A DNA stretch of 64,000 nt from Apteryx mantelli (GCF_036417845.1 NC_089979.1:117151415-117215414), one strand, 5' to 3'. Shown: positions 12,401 through 26,942, counted from the stretch's first letter. Notes: a model not told the origin generated them from the letters alone. Program-made: numbers and translations.

Positions 12401-13584
12401 CTAAACAAGAATATAGAAACATGCAAAAAAAAAAATTAGTAAACAAATTAAAGTAGGTCCTGAGTATTCCTATTTTCCTACTATCTGAATTTGAGTATAC
12501 ACAACATGTTCTGCCAAGATGTGGCACTTTCTGCTACTCAGAACTCTTCTCATCCTTGAGCACATACTTTTGGTAAGAGAGGGGTTAAGGAGAAATCACT
12601 GTTCTCCTGGGTCTGTTAAGTAGCTCTGTCATGATCTAGTTGAATGTGAATTTCCAGGATCAGTGCAGACAGAAGACTCAAACCTGGTATATCTAGGCCA
12701 TCTGAAAGGTCTAAGCCTTTAACCTGATCATTAACCTTTAAAATACATTTTCAGCATAGTAATTCTGAAAACTCAAGGGGCTAATTTTACCCACAAGCAA
12801 TTCCCCCCATTCCCATCTGGGTTGCTGTAGTGTTTTTAGAGAAGTCAAGGGAAAAGATGACAGGCTGCTCAATCAGTGCATTCTATTAAAATGAATTAGA
12901 AGTCATTTAGTTTCTTAACTTTCCAGAGGGACCATTAGGAAACATACACACAGGCCACCTCGTAAGCTCTCGTCATATCTCACTGGAGCCAGGTATAAAG
13001 TTGGGAAGATAAGGAAGTCTGGGTGACTTATGGACTTGGTAAAAATCAAGTTATCTCCTTCCCTCTCCCTGAAATCCAATAAGCATAAATCTATCTGGCT
13101 ACAGTTTGTTTTTAGTACATGTGGTGAGCTCTTTTCTCTTAGGGCACTGGCAAGAGTCTGCATGGACAAGTAATTTATAACTGGATCAGGCAAAGCACTC
13201 AACTTCATTACAGGGAACAATACTGCAATAGCAAAAAAATGAACAATATTCTCTTATTTTTTCATATATTCTCAGTCTCTTATTTTTTAATTCTTTTTCT
13301 TTGCAGGAGGAAGTATAATTCCTTTATGCCTTGAGAAGTTTTACTCACACTGCAGGCTATAATAAATAGTTCATCTAATGTATTCCCCATTCAGAATGAA
13401 AATTGGGAGTACTAAGTATACGCAAACAGGAAGCAAACAAACCCATTTGACTTAGAAGGGTACTTATGAGGAGGCCTCCTGCTGCGTACTATTATGATGA
13501 AGTAGTAAAGACCATTCAGTGATACAAGAACTTAATTTAATTAAGCATTCTCAGAGAACAGCAGTTTTCGCCACTTCCAAGTAC
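12401..13584 (-). other. ARPP21 intron between the last two coding exons
   Basis: This 1,184-bp intron has donor GTACTT (weak) and acceptor tgtttag preceded by an uninterrupted pyrimidine run at 12424-12434 on the transcript strand. It is AT-rich with no recognisable repeat or RNA gene. Confidence 0.9.
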
Positions 13585-13736
13585 CTGATAAGACGACATG
13601 GCTGGATACTGCACCATCATGCCTTGCACCTGATTTCCCTGTTGATTATTCATCAGGTTCTGGCTTTGGGGAGGCTGCTGCATTCCCATGAGACCCTGGA
13701 ACCCCTGCTGCTGATTAGGCAAGACAGGCTGATAAC
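13585..13736 (-). CDS. ARPP21: ARPP21 penultimate coding exon (50 residues, Q-rich)
   Basis: This 152-bp internal exon begins after ttcttccag (acceptor at 13737-13738) with the last two bases of a split glycine codon, then reads YQPVLPNQQQGFQG through YPAMSSYQ. It ends in CAG before the donor GTACTTGG (13584 downwards). About 15 of its 50 residues are glutamine, so it is a low-complexity, probably disordered part of the C-terminal tail. Its order (YQPVL, GFQGL, QQPPQSQN, SSYQ) matches vertebrate ARPP21. The incoming phase 1 fits the G left by exon 52268-52394, and the outgoing phase 0 fits the terminal exon. The donor lacks G at +5 and is weak; reading through it would add about 15 codons and stop near 13537. 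The exon lies 38.5 kb from its upstream neighbour, because the mir-128-2 host intron separates them. Confidence 0.95.
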
Positions 13737-14053
13737 CTGGAAGAAGAAAGTCATTTGCAAATAAGCTGTAGTTTAGAGGGGCAAAATTAAAACTGTTCTA
13801 ATGTAACAGCAGGTGATCCCATCATTTCTCCCTGCATTAGTCAAAAAGCCGCTCTATTTCTAGAGAAGCGTTACTAGAAATAAACATCTAAGGGAAATTG
13901 ACACATGTCATGAGTTGATAGCCCTGGCAGGCTAACGTTAGCAAGCATCAATCTTTCCTCATGTTCTTCCACCCCATGCTAGAGACAACCTTGAGGGACT
14001 CTTGACATAAAGCCCTGAACAGACAGAGGGTGCTAATGACTTCCGGCTACTTC

Positions 14054-14104
14054 CTCAGAGGCAAAACTCCCATCGACTTCAAGGACACCAGTATTTGGCC
14101 CTTA
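14054..14104. repeat. Short remnant with aaaactcccatcgacttcaa core
   Basis: The stretch cagaggcaaaactcccatcg then acttcaaggaca and tatttggccc follows a motif order recurrent in turtle, crocodile and bird noncoding DNA (aaactcccattgacttcaatggga, then atttggccc). It is probably a decayed palindromic transposon. The family is not named with certainty. Confidence 0.4.
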
Positions 14105-17100
14105 CAATCTAATCTGGCAGTTTACATTCTTGGCTTCAAAATTATACCTCAGAGAGCATCTCTCTCTTACCTTCCTCATAATGCAGATCTCTAGCAGGGT
14201 GTAAGCAGAGCGCACTTTATTTACTCAAGAAAAACACATGTATACACTTTGCCTCTTCCTTGCAAGGTTACGATTAGAGCATGTTAAGGGTCACGTTCTG
14301 TCCTATTTGTTTGCTGACTGGCAAAAGAGGAAAATCATAGCTTAAGGACTATCTGGTTCTCCCCTTTGCTCAGTGGGAACACTGCTGACAGTGCGGAGAG
14401 GGAAAGTTCGTGCTTCTGTTTCAACCAGCTATCAGCTCCGCATTCAAAGTCACCACAACACTGCAGGCTTTCTGCCGGGATTGCTCCTTTAGGACTAAGT
14501 GAGAAATGGGCAAAGTGGATGATCTGGAGTGCAAAGCTGCTAATGAAGCAGAAGCATGGAAGGAAAATAAACTGTGAGTGGTGTGCTGTTTGACAGCAAT
14601 ACGATTCAGCCTGAGAAAGAGCCTTGCTGGACAGAAATGGGCTGGCTGGGTGAAGCTAATAATTAGAAGTGAAGGACTTTGCAGAAAAAGTGGGAAAGGA
14701 AAGGAAGAACAGAAAGATCCTGCCTGTCCTTGAAAAATGCAGCCAGCCACAGTCATTATAAATCTATGAATATTTTTTCCTTAAGACATTCCTTGTCCTC
14801 TAGCACTCATATTTTTTTAACATTCAGTTATGCAGTGCACTATTAGCTCTGTATTGATGTTCTCGGAATAAGCATATTTCAGGCAAAGAAGAATTATCGG
14901 AAGGAACAACGCTGTTATATTTATATGAAAAATGTGTGTCACGTCTGCTCAATTTATATTCATGAATACAAGTAGTATGGTTCAATATACTCCACAAACT
15001 GGAAATCATCACCTGGGTATTTCTTCATTATGTAAAGAAAAATAAAGTAAGCAATGTCTCTTTTTCTGCCAGTCTACCATGAACTAACAGCTTTTCCTTA
15101 AAATGTTTTCTGATGCAAGAGAAATGTAGGGTACCTTTGATCAATTTTCTGGCATTAAAGATGCCTTTTCCACAGATATGAGATTAATGTTTCCAGTTAA
15201 CTGAACAAAATAAAAAAATTAATTCCATGAGTGATTAACTTGGCTGGGATGTAGCATCAAACATCTCCCAAATGCACCAGATTATTATACATTCAAATAT
15301 GCTCTTTTCCTAAGCACAAACACAGTGTCAGCATATTTTTTAGTCACAAAAATTACCAACATCAAAAGTGCTGTAACTGAGTTTACAGGAGGCTTATACA
15401 GCAATAATAAAATTTGAAGTCCTCTTCTGCTCCTGTATACCAATTATGGAGGGGGGAGAAGAGGGAGAAAGGACAGAAATAAAAAATTTAGCACCACTAT
15501 TCTGGTATTTGCAAGACTGAAAGTTTAAGCAGAGTGGAGTCAAATAAACTGGAAGCAACAACAGAGTTCATTTTATGTCACTTGTGGCTATCAAGTAAGT
15601 CCCAAAGGTTGCAATGAACTATGGCTTGATGGTGGACCAGGGATCGAGGGAATCTAAACTGGTGAATGTAATCAAACATTCGATCTGGGCTCACAGTGTT
15701 GGACCGTGATGCAGTAGCAGAGTGGTAACTGGTGTTGTGCAGAGGCAGACAGACAGACAACCACCATAGGGGTCAAGAAGAGAGAAGCTCTTCTGTCATC
15801 TCTCATAAATATAACTGCATGACCATGACTCTTGCTGATACTCTGCTGTATGTTTGAACATACAGGTGTTTTTTCACCTCAGCTTTGTGTTCCATATTCA
15901 CCAATGTGATGAATTTGTTGCCTGGTACAGACATGCGATACAAGCTGAAATGAAAAGTTTTGAAAATGCCTATGGATCTGTCCTTACGCTGAACATAGAG
16001 GCATCATCTCACTGGGGCATTACAATAACATGTAGCCCCTGACCTGCCAAAACTAATTCATGAAATCCTCTGTATCAGCAGACAAATACTGCTTAGTACA
16101 CAGTACAACCACTCCACATTTTAAGTGCAGGAATGCAGAAAAGTGGAAGTGTCAAGAGCTGAGGTCCACTGGACTATGGGTTATTATTTTAATGATCTTT
16201 TGGTTCTTCAAGGACTTAAGCAATTTCTCCTGTCCATGGGGCACACGCATCTCTTCACTCCTGTCCCACCATGCAGAGTCCTGCTACACCCCTGGGAGAC
16301 AGAAGCAAACCTCTTTTTCTGCTTTCTCTGTGAGCTCTGTACAATGCTCTGACCACACAGAGGGGCCTCAATATGAGCAGAAAAGCACTTCACACACATG
16401 TAACAAACCTCTAATGTTATTAGATGAGAGTAAAGATATATAATATAAAAATCTCATCTCATTGCCTCCTGAATCTTCTTTTCCTTTAAGGGAAACTCAG
16501 TCATTTTTCTAGCCCAGAGGGAGGTACTGTGGTCTCTTGACCACTAGCTCCCTTGACTTGTGTGTGGAAATTGGGATGCTTAAGAAGGCTCCTCTGATCT
16601 CCTTGTCCCTTGCAAAGATGCTGACTGTCACCTATCCCTAAGTTACGATTCCTGGACTTTCTTATGACTAGCATCCTTTGGACAGTAACGATGTTATGGA
16701 TGTCCCTCCTACCACAGAACCCCAGCAGAGCACTGGCGTTCTAGGTCAAAACCCTGCCTACCCTCAGAGGGCCTGCAACTCAAAGGAAGCCTCTTTACCT
16801 GATGGCAAAGTCAGACCCTTTACTATGTTAAATATATGCAGAAAGAGGCAAGTCCACCCCTTCCATTGAATACAAAAACCTGACAATGTACAAAAATATA
16901 CTCCAGTTGTGCAGATGGGCTATGGAGTATTAAAAAGGTGAATTCCTTTATCCACAATAAGATCTGTAGGCAAGAGGCAAATGTTGAGAGAAAAAACAAC
17001 AGAAGCTCATCTCTGTTATGCTAGATGGCTGCTGCTTTAGCACAAAAGCAAGGGGAAAGAATTGGCACACTATGCAGCAATCCATTTGTACAAGAAGTTG

Positions 17101-18356
17101 TTAATATCAGAAACCAACCGGTCTGAATTTTCTACTTCTGCAAGCCAAAGTGTGCAAATCTAACTCTGAGTACCACATAACATTTGGAAGAGATATTTCT
17201 ACACTTACTGTGTGTTGATGTCTTCATATATTTTTGCACACTGGCCAGGAAAAGAATGGAGATGGGAGAACTGAAACTCTATGTAACTGAGAGCCTTAAT
17301 ATATCAACCTTTCAGCAAAGCTGATGGAACTATATCATTCTAGTTATCTTAACTATATATAACTATATATCTTAACTATATCATTCCAGCTTGTTTTTTT
17401 TTTTTTTTGAGGGGACAGACTATCAGAGATTGCTATTCCTTCAAAACTATTTATTTTGTACACACACCGCAGTTTCAATCCTGAATTCAGTTTTGCCATG
17501 CTTTTGGCATGCTATTTATTTTTCAATGAAATGAAAATAACACAGTGTTCTGAGAAGGTTTGGGAACTGACTGTAATGCATGAAAAGCCATGCATCGCTG
17601 GGCAGAGATGGATATTTTGGAGCTACACAGGTGTCAGGAAATGAGTGAAACAGAAAGTGGCACCATGCTTTTTGCAGCAATAGTTTTCTTCATACTTGCT
17701 CTTTTGCTCATTAGCTTTCATACTACATAAAGTGTAATCCTTAAAAGCCTCTTTACTGTCCCCTGAGAACATACATACGTGGGTTATTTTCTAATGGCAG
17801 TACACATCAGATGAACCATCCTATTAGTGCAAGCTCCAGGGCCTCTTTACTGCAATTATATCATCCTGCTCTATGTTATCTCTGCTACAAAGGAGGATTT
17901 TTTAAATCAGGGCAAACATGAGAGACATTGTTAAACAACCAGAGGAACAAATCATGCACAGAATTTCAATGAATGCCTCAGAGGAAAAATGAGCCTTGGA
18001 TTGCAGTCTAAATGGAAGAGGCCGTCATATTATCAAGGTAATTCTCTGAACCTTTATAGCCTGTATCACCATGCTGACAGTCAGCTAACTTAAACATCCC
18101 AGAGGGAGAAAGACTACATGAAAGACCCACAAATGTTTTAATTTCTTAATGAGGCTATGGAGCTTAAAAGACGAAGTGCAATGGTCTCACACCTCTGCCA
18201 GAAACGTCACCCAGGGCTGTAATTAAAGCCTGTTTGGTGCTCTACTGGCCTTAGTATATATTCTTCATGAACAGCACATCCAAGTTTGGAGGGACTGTTT
18301 CATTACTGATTTTAGATTCAAGGCATATGTTAGCAAGACAGCTTTGTAATATCTAT

Positions 18357-18402
18357 ATCAGCACTCTGGGTAAAGAGTAATCAGCACTTTGGATAAAGAA
18401 AA
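18357..18402. repeat. 23-bp tandem duplication
   Basis: The sequence atcagcactctgggtaaaga is followed immediately by a second copy, atcagcactttggataaaga. Units are adjacent and differ at a few bases. Confidence 0.85.
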
Positions 18403-18984
18403 TTTTGTCTGGCAAGTGTCCCCCAGACTGCAAATCTTGCTGTACTCTCACCACTTGAGTAGGCTTTAAGGGTCTTTGCATGTAACCCCATCCGATGTAA
18501 ATGCATAAATTCGAGTGGTTTTGGTGTGAAGTGATTTGAGAGCTCACCTGCCCCCTTCTTGCAGCACTCAGTTTAATGCTGTGACAAGCCTAGTTGTTGC
18601 CACCAGCAAATCTGGGAGATGACCAAAATGCAGTTATCTCAGCAACATGCTGCAGCAGCTTAGGCATGCAAAGCCCAGGAGGAATTCAAAGGGGAAACCT
18701 CAGCGGGGCTAATTGGGCTGGGTGCAATGCTGCACAGATCTGGCCAGTGCTGCGTCCCTGTCCACAGTGGTGCCTTTCTCGGATCCGGCCCCTCTGACCT
18801 ACGCTCTTTCCTGTGGTGCAGACCCATTCCCGGTGGGGAACGGCTCAGCACTCCCCTGCAACCACCACCCAAGGCATTGGGAAAAGAATGAATATGAGTG
18901 AACAAAAAGGTTCACTCCTATGAGAGGAGTGAGCACCATCTCTGGATGTAGGCACAAGGAAACACCCTGTGAAAGGACTGAAAT

Positions 18985-19530
18985 AGCATAGTGTCAAATT
19001 CTGTAGAAATAAGACCCAGTCCAGAGTGCTGTGCTCATTGTAGGTGCTTATGTTCACAAAGGACTCTGATAAACTGGAAAGGGCGTAGAAGAGAGCTACA
19101 AAAATGATCTGATGTCAGAAAGTGTACCTCTTATTGGGAGACCTAATGAGCTTACTCTGTTCAATGCATTCAAAAGATAAAGGGGTATCTGCTGGAAGAC
19201 AGCTCTTGAACGGAGTAGAAAAAGGTACAATAAAATTACATGGCTGGAAGATAAACCTAGAAATGTTGAGATTAGAAATAAAGCACAAAGTTTCAACAGA
19301 GCCTATAATTAACAGTGGGGCAATTTACCTAGAGAGGAAGCACCTTTGCTATCACCTGAAATCTTTAAAACAAGGATGGACAACTTGATAAAAGATATTC
19401 ATCAGTTTAATAAGAAATTCTGGGAATAAAGATATGATTAGAGTATGCTCTGTGTCCAGTATTATTCAGAGCATTAAATTACATGATCAAAATGGTCCTT
19501 TCCAGACTTGAAATGTTTATGCAAAATGTT
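18985..19530 (+). repeat. Ancient CR1 LINE 3' end, plus orientation
   Basis: The segment contains, in order, tccagagtgctgtgctca, actggaaagggcgtagaaga, gagctacaaaaatgatc, ggctggaagataaacctaga, gaaataaagcacaaagtttc, a gcaatttacc block and aaatggtcctttccagactt. These correspond in order to the conserved 3' end of tetrapod CR1 (agaagagctacaagaatgat, ggctggaagttgaagctaga, ggaacaatttacc, aatggtcccttctggcctt). It is 5' truncated with indels throughout; no coding capacity is left. Confidence 0.85.
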
Positions 19531-22500
19531 AGCCAGTTAGCTCTTAATACTTTTCCTATCCTCCAATGAAAAGGACTAATTTTTGTGTGTGCGTGACAGG
19601 CTCCTCTGCCCTGTCTCTCCTTCCCTTGATCATATACTGGCATTGCCACAGGTTTCATTCCACAAGCAGAGCACTCACTTGTGCAAGGTGGATATTCTAT
19701 GGGCTATTTCTGGCCTATTTGAGTTTACTTTGTGCCACTCAGGTAATGCTCAGTAGGTTTTGCAGGTTGAAGAATCTGATCAGTATCATTTTCCACAATT
19801 TGGTCAGGTTGCTTTTTCCTTTACTTTTTAAAATGAGGTATGGGTAAGGTATAGAAGTGACTGGATGTGGTCTTTGCCCTATAATCATAGAAACTCACAA
19901 TTCCTGTGATATGTTACTAATTAGAGAAGACAAAATGTCATCGTACAACTACAGTTCAGTCATGCACACATCATCAGTAAGTTTGGTGAAGTTTTTGGCA
20001 ACTCACTTATTTGCCAAAAGCTCTCAGTTGGTCCATCCCAAAGTACTGGCAAAACTGGAAGGAAGAAAAAAAATGAAGCAAGCAGTTTGGAAAGATCAAA
20101 CACTTCGTCTTGATAAAAAGAACCTTTTGATTCTCAAATAGCCCTTGAATGCTATCCATAAAATATGAGGAAAGAAAGTAAGGTTGGAGAAATGGGCTCT
20201 GTTCTCCACAGACTTGTTTTTCGGACAGTTAACCAAGCTGTGGAAAGCCCATACTGAAATCCCTTCCCAACAAAACTGAAAGTAGGAATTTGAGGCAAGC
20301 AATTTCTACCAGTCAGAACAAGGCCCCCCATATGGCAGGGGTCTGCCAGTCCCTCCTGCTAAAGCTCTTCCATCTCGTATGAGATACTCGAGTACTTCTG
20401 ACTGGAATTGCAACCAGATGTTTCACCTCCTACAGGAACATCGTAATTATCAGCTATAAAATCTTTCCTATATATTGTTCACTCTAGAGGATCATTGTTC
20501 CACAGTATTATGCTCAGAGGGGCTTCTCATGTCCATGCATTATGCATTAGATTTGGGTGGCTTCTGAGAAAACCAGCTTTTTCATTATGAGGCTGGTCTT
20601 TAGTTGGCCAGTTTCACCACAAATGATAGACTGAAAGTCTTGTTTAAAACACAGCTATAAAATTAAGCTGATTTTGACTTTAGACTCATCCCTAAATGTC
20701 TGCAGTTTGGAAGACTCCCACAGAAGACACACTAATTAATGTCTCCCCGCTGGCATGTCATTTTCTGTATGAGTCTTGTGCAGCTGGAATCCGAAACATT
20801 TTGTAAACAATTTTGAAGTTTAAGCTTAGATCTCAAATCCAAGACATGCTGTAAACTAAACCTGCTGCAGTTGATCAATCCACTCCTACTGTGTCTGCTT
20901 TCTCTCTGCAATACACTTAAAAATGTCTTGACCTAGTAAGATATTTGGGCTTTGTGTTCAACTTGAAGACATCATGGATAATTCATGGGTGTAAATTGGA
21001 TACCATATGAGCTGGAAGGACAAATACATAACAGCTTAATGCTAAAAATCTGTCCCCTTCCCCTCAAAACATACCAGCATGCAATTGATTTATCAGGTTT
21101 GCACACACATACAAAGAAAAAACAAGAACACCTATGCCTCCAATATAGGGGTCTGAACAAGCAACAGACAACTCAGAGATACAATATGACTTAAAACACA
21201 CAAAATAGCACATAAGCCAATAAACAGAGCAGCATGCAGACTCCTGTCTCCACACCTCCCTCTATACTCCACAGGCACCAAATCTCAATACCATCAGAAG
21301 CCTTTTCAAATAATTGACTTACAGTTAGACTTCTCTCATTTAAGGTACCATTCAGCCTAAAGCACACCCCCATCCCAGCAGTACAGTCAGCAAGAGAAAG
21401 CATGGGGTATTATGCTATTTTTGTTTTCAAAACTTAAAACTAATGACATCAATTCTTTCATGTTGTGTGAGTACAAAACATTTTTTAGCTAATGGCACTC
21501 CAGTTATATTCACTGAAAACACAAGACACTGTAAATATTCCTAAACTGATTACAATGACAGAGACTTGACTATTTCTCCATGGAGCTGGGGTTATAAGAC
21601 TGCAGGATTTTAAATTTGGATTCTCAATACATAATTACTGCTAGAATCTTAGTTCCCTGCTTCCTTAAATTACCCTTCGCTTGTTAAGAGCACCTTCATG
21701 TTTCCTGAATCTGGTAACAAATCAACAACCACATTTGTTGGTGGACTTACAGAGAAAAAACTGTATTCAGCTGCATTAGGGAACTCAACAAGATGTATGC
21801 ATCAGAGAGATATGAGCCAGTAAGATTTATTATCACAAGGGAAGGAAGAAAAATATTGATTAGAAGACAGCTTGTTCACTTCCCCCCTCCCTTTCTCTCT
21901 GACTTACAGAACGCTTTATACCACAAAATCAATAGTGCAAAACATGGTATTAAAACTCTTCCAGCTTCAGAAGAAGGAGAAAACAAATTTGGAAACTGGC
22001 TGAAATTTTGCATTACTTCAAAGCAACTTAGTTGTTAAATTTGGTAAAAACTGCTGATGAAAATGCCCAGATACAAAAGAAAACGTTTTGTGGATAACTG
22101 CTCTGAAATCCCCAATATGGCTAGTTGTGTCCAATTGTTAGCACAGGATCTGCGTTATCTAGCTGAACTGCCTTGTCCTCTATTTTTAGTCCTCCTCAAA
22201 CAGCTATGTGAAATTCTGTTTTTACCTGTTTTACCATCTCAGAGACTGGAAAAGGTTGAACCACAGAGCATCCAAGGCATGGTTTCATATGGTACTCTAG
22301 ACAAAATAGGGGGCTCTTCTCTGCTGCTAACGAAAGGGAAAAGCAGGGGGATAACACAAGTCCCATAGCTAAGCAAACCCTTCCCATTCAAAAGATTTGC
22401 AGAATCAGGGCCTCACAAACCTATTTTTAAACCTGCTTGTCCTATAGAAGCTGGAATAAGGTACATTTGTGCAAAGGCTTAAGAGTGCCTTTTGCACAGG

Positions 22501-25500
22501 CTTTTCTCCAATAACAGTAACAGTATAAAATAACTGGCTTCATCTTCATGGTAGAAAGCCTCCTGTTATGGTAGTTTAGATTATGCCAATAAGAAATGAT
22601 GAAAGTAACACTGCATAGCACACGCGAAATTCAGCACCAAAGAAACATCCATTACATTTTCTTTTACCTTTTTTCTGTCCATTCCAAGTTCCAAGTGCTG
22701 GAGACAAGGAATAGCACAATTGAAAAAAAAGATATGCATATGTCTGCTCACTATCCCATGGGGGGAAAATTGTTTTCACGAAGATGACTGCACCATTATT
22801 TACACCCTTCTACCTCATACTCCAAGCAACTACCTTTATGGCAAACATGTAAAATCTTGGGTAGAATAAAAGTAGGTTTATGAATCACTTGAAAATGCAT
22901 ATCCCCATATCCATTATTCATCCATACCTTAAAAGAGTTGCTTTAAAACTCAGTGACCTCACTACCAAGCAAAAAAGCCCAGACAATTAAGAGGTATGAT
23001 TAAATACTTTCATTATATACCTAATAAAAACACATACTGTAACATCTTCTGAGACTAAAATTTTAATTAAGACAGGCTGGCATTTTGGCTTTTTCCCCCC
23101 ACTATGTTTCAAGGGAACAGCAGGTAAGGTCAAACAAAAAGCTTATGTGATAAAATTGCATGAGAGCACTCCTAGGAGACCTGGCATTATTAACAAGAAC
23201 ATGAAGAAGGGCACAGTTGAACAGTTCAAAGATAAATGATTGCATTCAGTTTACTTTTTGCTATCAACTGGAGAACCTGAGAGAGCTGTTATTTGACAAG
23301 AAATATATATAAATAGGCATCAAAAGGAGCATGCATGGATACAAATATAGGAGATTCAAGGCTGGGGAAACATTCTTCAGTTTAAAATCTGCATTTATTC
23401 TTTTATTTCTCTGCACAAAATATTTCCAAATTATAGGAACAGCTTTAAGAACAACTTGCTATTGGTAAGTGGCTTGATGCTGAAAATAAACTTGTTCTTG
23501 CTGAGAACCTAAAACCATGTTATTACATGGGACTTTAATCACTTATTTCATCCTCTTTTAAGTATACTTTTATTTTATGCTTTGAGACCATTTAGCTCTG
23601 TTTCTGTTCTTCAAAAACTTTTACAAAAATTATTTACTCTTCTCTTTGAAGATAAATCTGAAGATAAATGATGGGGCACCTCTTATAGACAGGGGTATGT
23701 AACTCAAAGCTTCTGTGTGGTTCAGAAAAGAAAATTCTATTTTTAAGACAAAATCCTTTTATCTCACTTCAGTAAAAATACAGAGGGAACAGCCAGCTGC
23801 AAGCAAAAATAATTGCAACACAATAATGCAGGGTTCCATTACAGCAGTATAATTCTGGTAAAGCAGCTGATCCAGGATCTTGGCACTTACCCAGAGCCCG
23901 GAGCCTGACTTAAATGCATTAATCCAGACAAAGCATGTGCAGCTGTTTTGGTAATCTGAGGCTTCTGAATTTTATTGGAGACAAAAAAAAGTCACTCAGC
24001 CAGCAAACGACACAGGTGATATATAGAGCAAAGGGGAAAGTATTTTATGCTTTTGAACTAAGGCAATCCACGGAGTCATGTGAACAGGCTCCATAGCTTT
24101 GAGAAGATGGACTTTGGAAGAGTTTGCCTTTGGCTAGCATGATGATTAAGGGTTGACGCCGGAGTGAATAGGCAGTGTAGCTGCCCAAAGCCAGCTGAGG
24201 TGCCTGAAGGGAGGTTACTGCCAGACCTAGAAAGCATTATTCTGAGAGGTGTGAAGCCTTCTGGTCCTCACATAGCTAAACTATTAACTGCATGCACTAC
24301 AGCCTTGTAAGCAGTTCTAGGGACATCAGTGAGGTTCTGAACAGTGCTACAGAAAAGCCAAATATAATTCATCTGCTCTCAGTCCCTGTATGCTAATCCT
24401 GCTGACATTAATGAGAATTAACACAGACTCATGGGCAGACCAGTAGATCATTCTGGATAATTTTGGATTGCTCTTAAGAAAGCTTTACTGCTTAAAGCCC
24501 AGCCTGGATGCAAATCTAGTCATAGCCCTTATTATAGCCACAGTTTGTTAAACAGACTGTATGTAGTCTGCTGCACTATTTCTTTATGGGGTTTTTGAAC
24601 AGCTAATACACAGCTAAAACACAACTAAAACACTGATGTAAAAGCCCGTTAGTGTTAATAGCAAGATTCCCTTGGCATATGACATGCTTTAGATCTTGCC
24701 TCATATTAAAAAGTGGTATCTAGAGAGATGCCCTTTCCAGCAAAACATTATGGAGGGTCTCCATAACGGGGGAATGACTGCACAACGTCATATTCAGGAT
24801 TTTTTTTTTAATTCAGAGACAAAGCATTCACATATTCTTGCTGGAAAACTAAATTTTCTTTAAATCTAAAATTCACAGTGAATTGCTAAGAGAAGCATAT
24901 GATTAACTATTTTATTACTATTGTTTTAAGCCAAAAAGAAAAAAAGATTGAAATAAAACCATGGCTTTGACTGAGGGTTACAAGAACAAACTGCTCTTTT
25001 TTCATCTCTCTTTCTAAAAAATTGTGCTTTGCAGAATTGAAAAATGTAACCTTTGTTACAAATGTATTCATTTTCACATGCGAATGCTTTTCCTATGAAA
25101 TGGTAACTTCCTTTTCTTCAGGGCAAGAATATCAATACTGTATCCAGTACAAACTTAAACTCAGCATAAATGCAAACTCTTATAAAAAATTGGCACAGAC
25201 TTAAACTCTACTTAATCTCTGTGTGTGCCTACCTATATATCTGTATCAGTGGAAACATGTATCAGCTAAAATACATAGTCTGCTAAAAGAAAAGTTAAAT
25301 AGTAGCCTAGTTGTCCCAAGCACTGAGATCTGCACAACCCCCTGCTTTAATGCTCTGATCCAGGCCACATGAGAGTTCACATATATAATGAAAACAGTCA
25401 AGTAACATCAGCTCAAGATAGTCCGCAAGGGATATTTGTCTTTGTCTGGTCACATCTGAATGATTTCTTCACCTGAGTCAGGTGGCAATATGATCACTGT

Positions 25501-26287
25501 CTATGCTACATATAATGGGCCTGGCCTTCACAACACCACCAGCCTTACAGCCGTATTTCCAGCCAAAACTATTTGCAGACATGACTGACATTACTCAGGA
25601 TATAAGAAGGTAACAGTAGGTGTCCAAGTGAGTGACCATCAGCTGGGCTACATGAGCTGACTGTGCACAGTTGCTCCCTGTTCTGCATGCAAAGCAAAGC
25701 ATGAAGTAGCTAAGGCTTTTTGTACATACAGAAGGCTGGAAGCACATATTGTCAGCTAACTTAACTCATTAGATGAACAGTACCCTGTGTATATGTATGT
25801 ATGGGCTTGTACACTCTTGTTCCTGGTCATGGGATAACAATTATCTGCAACTGTCTACCTGTTATTTTATTTATCAAGTCCTTAAGTACTGTGCACAATA
25901 GGACGGTTAGCTATCTAAGCAAAATTAGATGCGATCCCAAAAAAGAACAAATACAAAATCAGCAGGATCAGATTTAAGAAAGGCTAATATATCCACGCAA
26001 GCTGTGAGCCCACAGATTCACTGAATTTCAGCAGGTTCATCTTTGCATTATACCAGTTTGCTCTTCTGTATTGTTCCCAAATAAAATAACAGCAGGTATG
26101 AGCAAACAAACTGCTGATCTGCCATGTGTTAAACTACAACTTCCTCTTGGTATTGTTGAAATACAAGCACAAGCTAAGAATGATCCTCTAACATGCCAGC
26201 TACTGTACAAACTTCTAGGAATAGCAGCAGTCTCTGAACTGAATATCGTGCATTCTTAAATAGACAAGATAGCTAGAGACTGAAAAA

Positions 26288-26350
26288 TAGGTGCCTAGAA
26301 GAAGTAACTTGCCCAGAGAAAAATAGCAAGCTTCAGGCAGATCTGCACAA
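26288..26350 (+). repeat. Possible MIR/CORE-SINE core fragment
   Basis: The stretch agaagaagtaacttgcccag followed by atagcaag and ggcagatctg resembles the MIR core (gttaagtgacttgcccaagg, cacagcaag, tggcagagc). It is short and diverged; a chance match is possible. Confidence 0.4.
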
Positions 26351-26942
26351 AGCTCTACCGGAAAAAGGACCAGAAGTCTGTTCACTGCCTTAGAGAGCGC
26401 TCGTGCTTACAGCCACATCCTGAGCAGTGATTACTCAGACAGGCTGCGCTCACCAACAAAATCATGTCGGTGACTGTCCATAGGCTCCCACTGCTTCTCT
26501 CACTCTTCATGCTCCCAAGCAGTTTCATTTACAGTCTCCTGCCCATATCCTATGAATTGGAGGAAGTCTGCAGTGTGCTGCTGATGCAGGGGTCACTGCA
26601 CTGCGTTGCATTTTATTGAGGGCACAACTGTGTAAATGACTGCTAACAGCATAAATTCTCACTAATGGTCTGTGCTTTCCACCCTTGCAAGCTGGGCTTT
26701 GTTTTGCAGTTCAGCCTCAAGCAGTAGTTTCATAAATGTGACACCAACTGTAAATACCATCTGTAGCAAAAGCACTGCCATTGCCTGATGGCTTCTCCCC
26801 AGTCCTTCTGCATACATGTATAGGTTAACATACCAAATCACTGAGTGCAAGGACTTGTATTTATTTATTTACCTATAACATAAGGGCACAGCAAGTTATG
26901 AGCTACATCCCCCAGCTAGATGCAAACAGACACATGGATGAT

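Noticed and set aside
19857..19900. ataatcatagaaactcac as a young CR1 tail
   Set aside because: Lacks the repeated attctatg octamers and has no CR1 body beside it.
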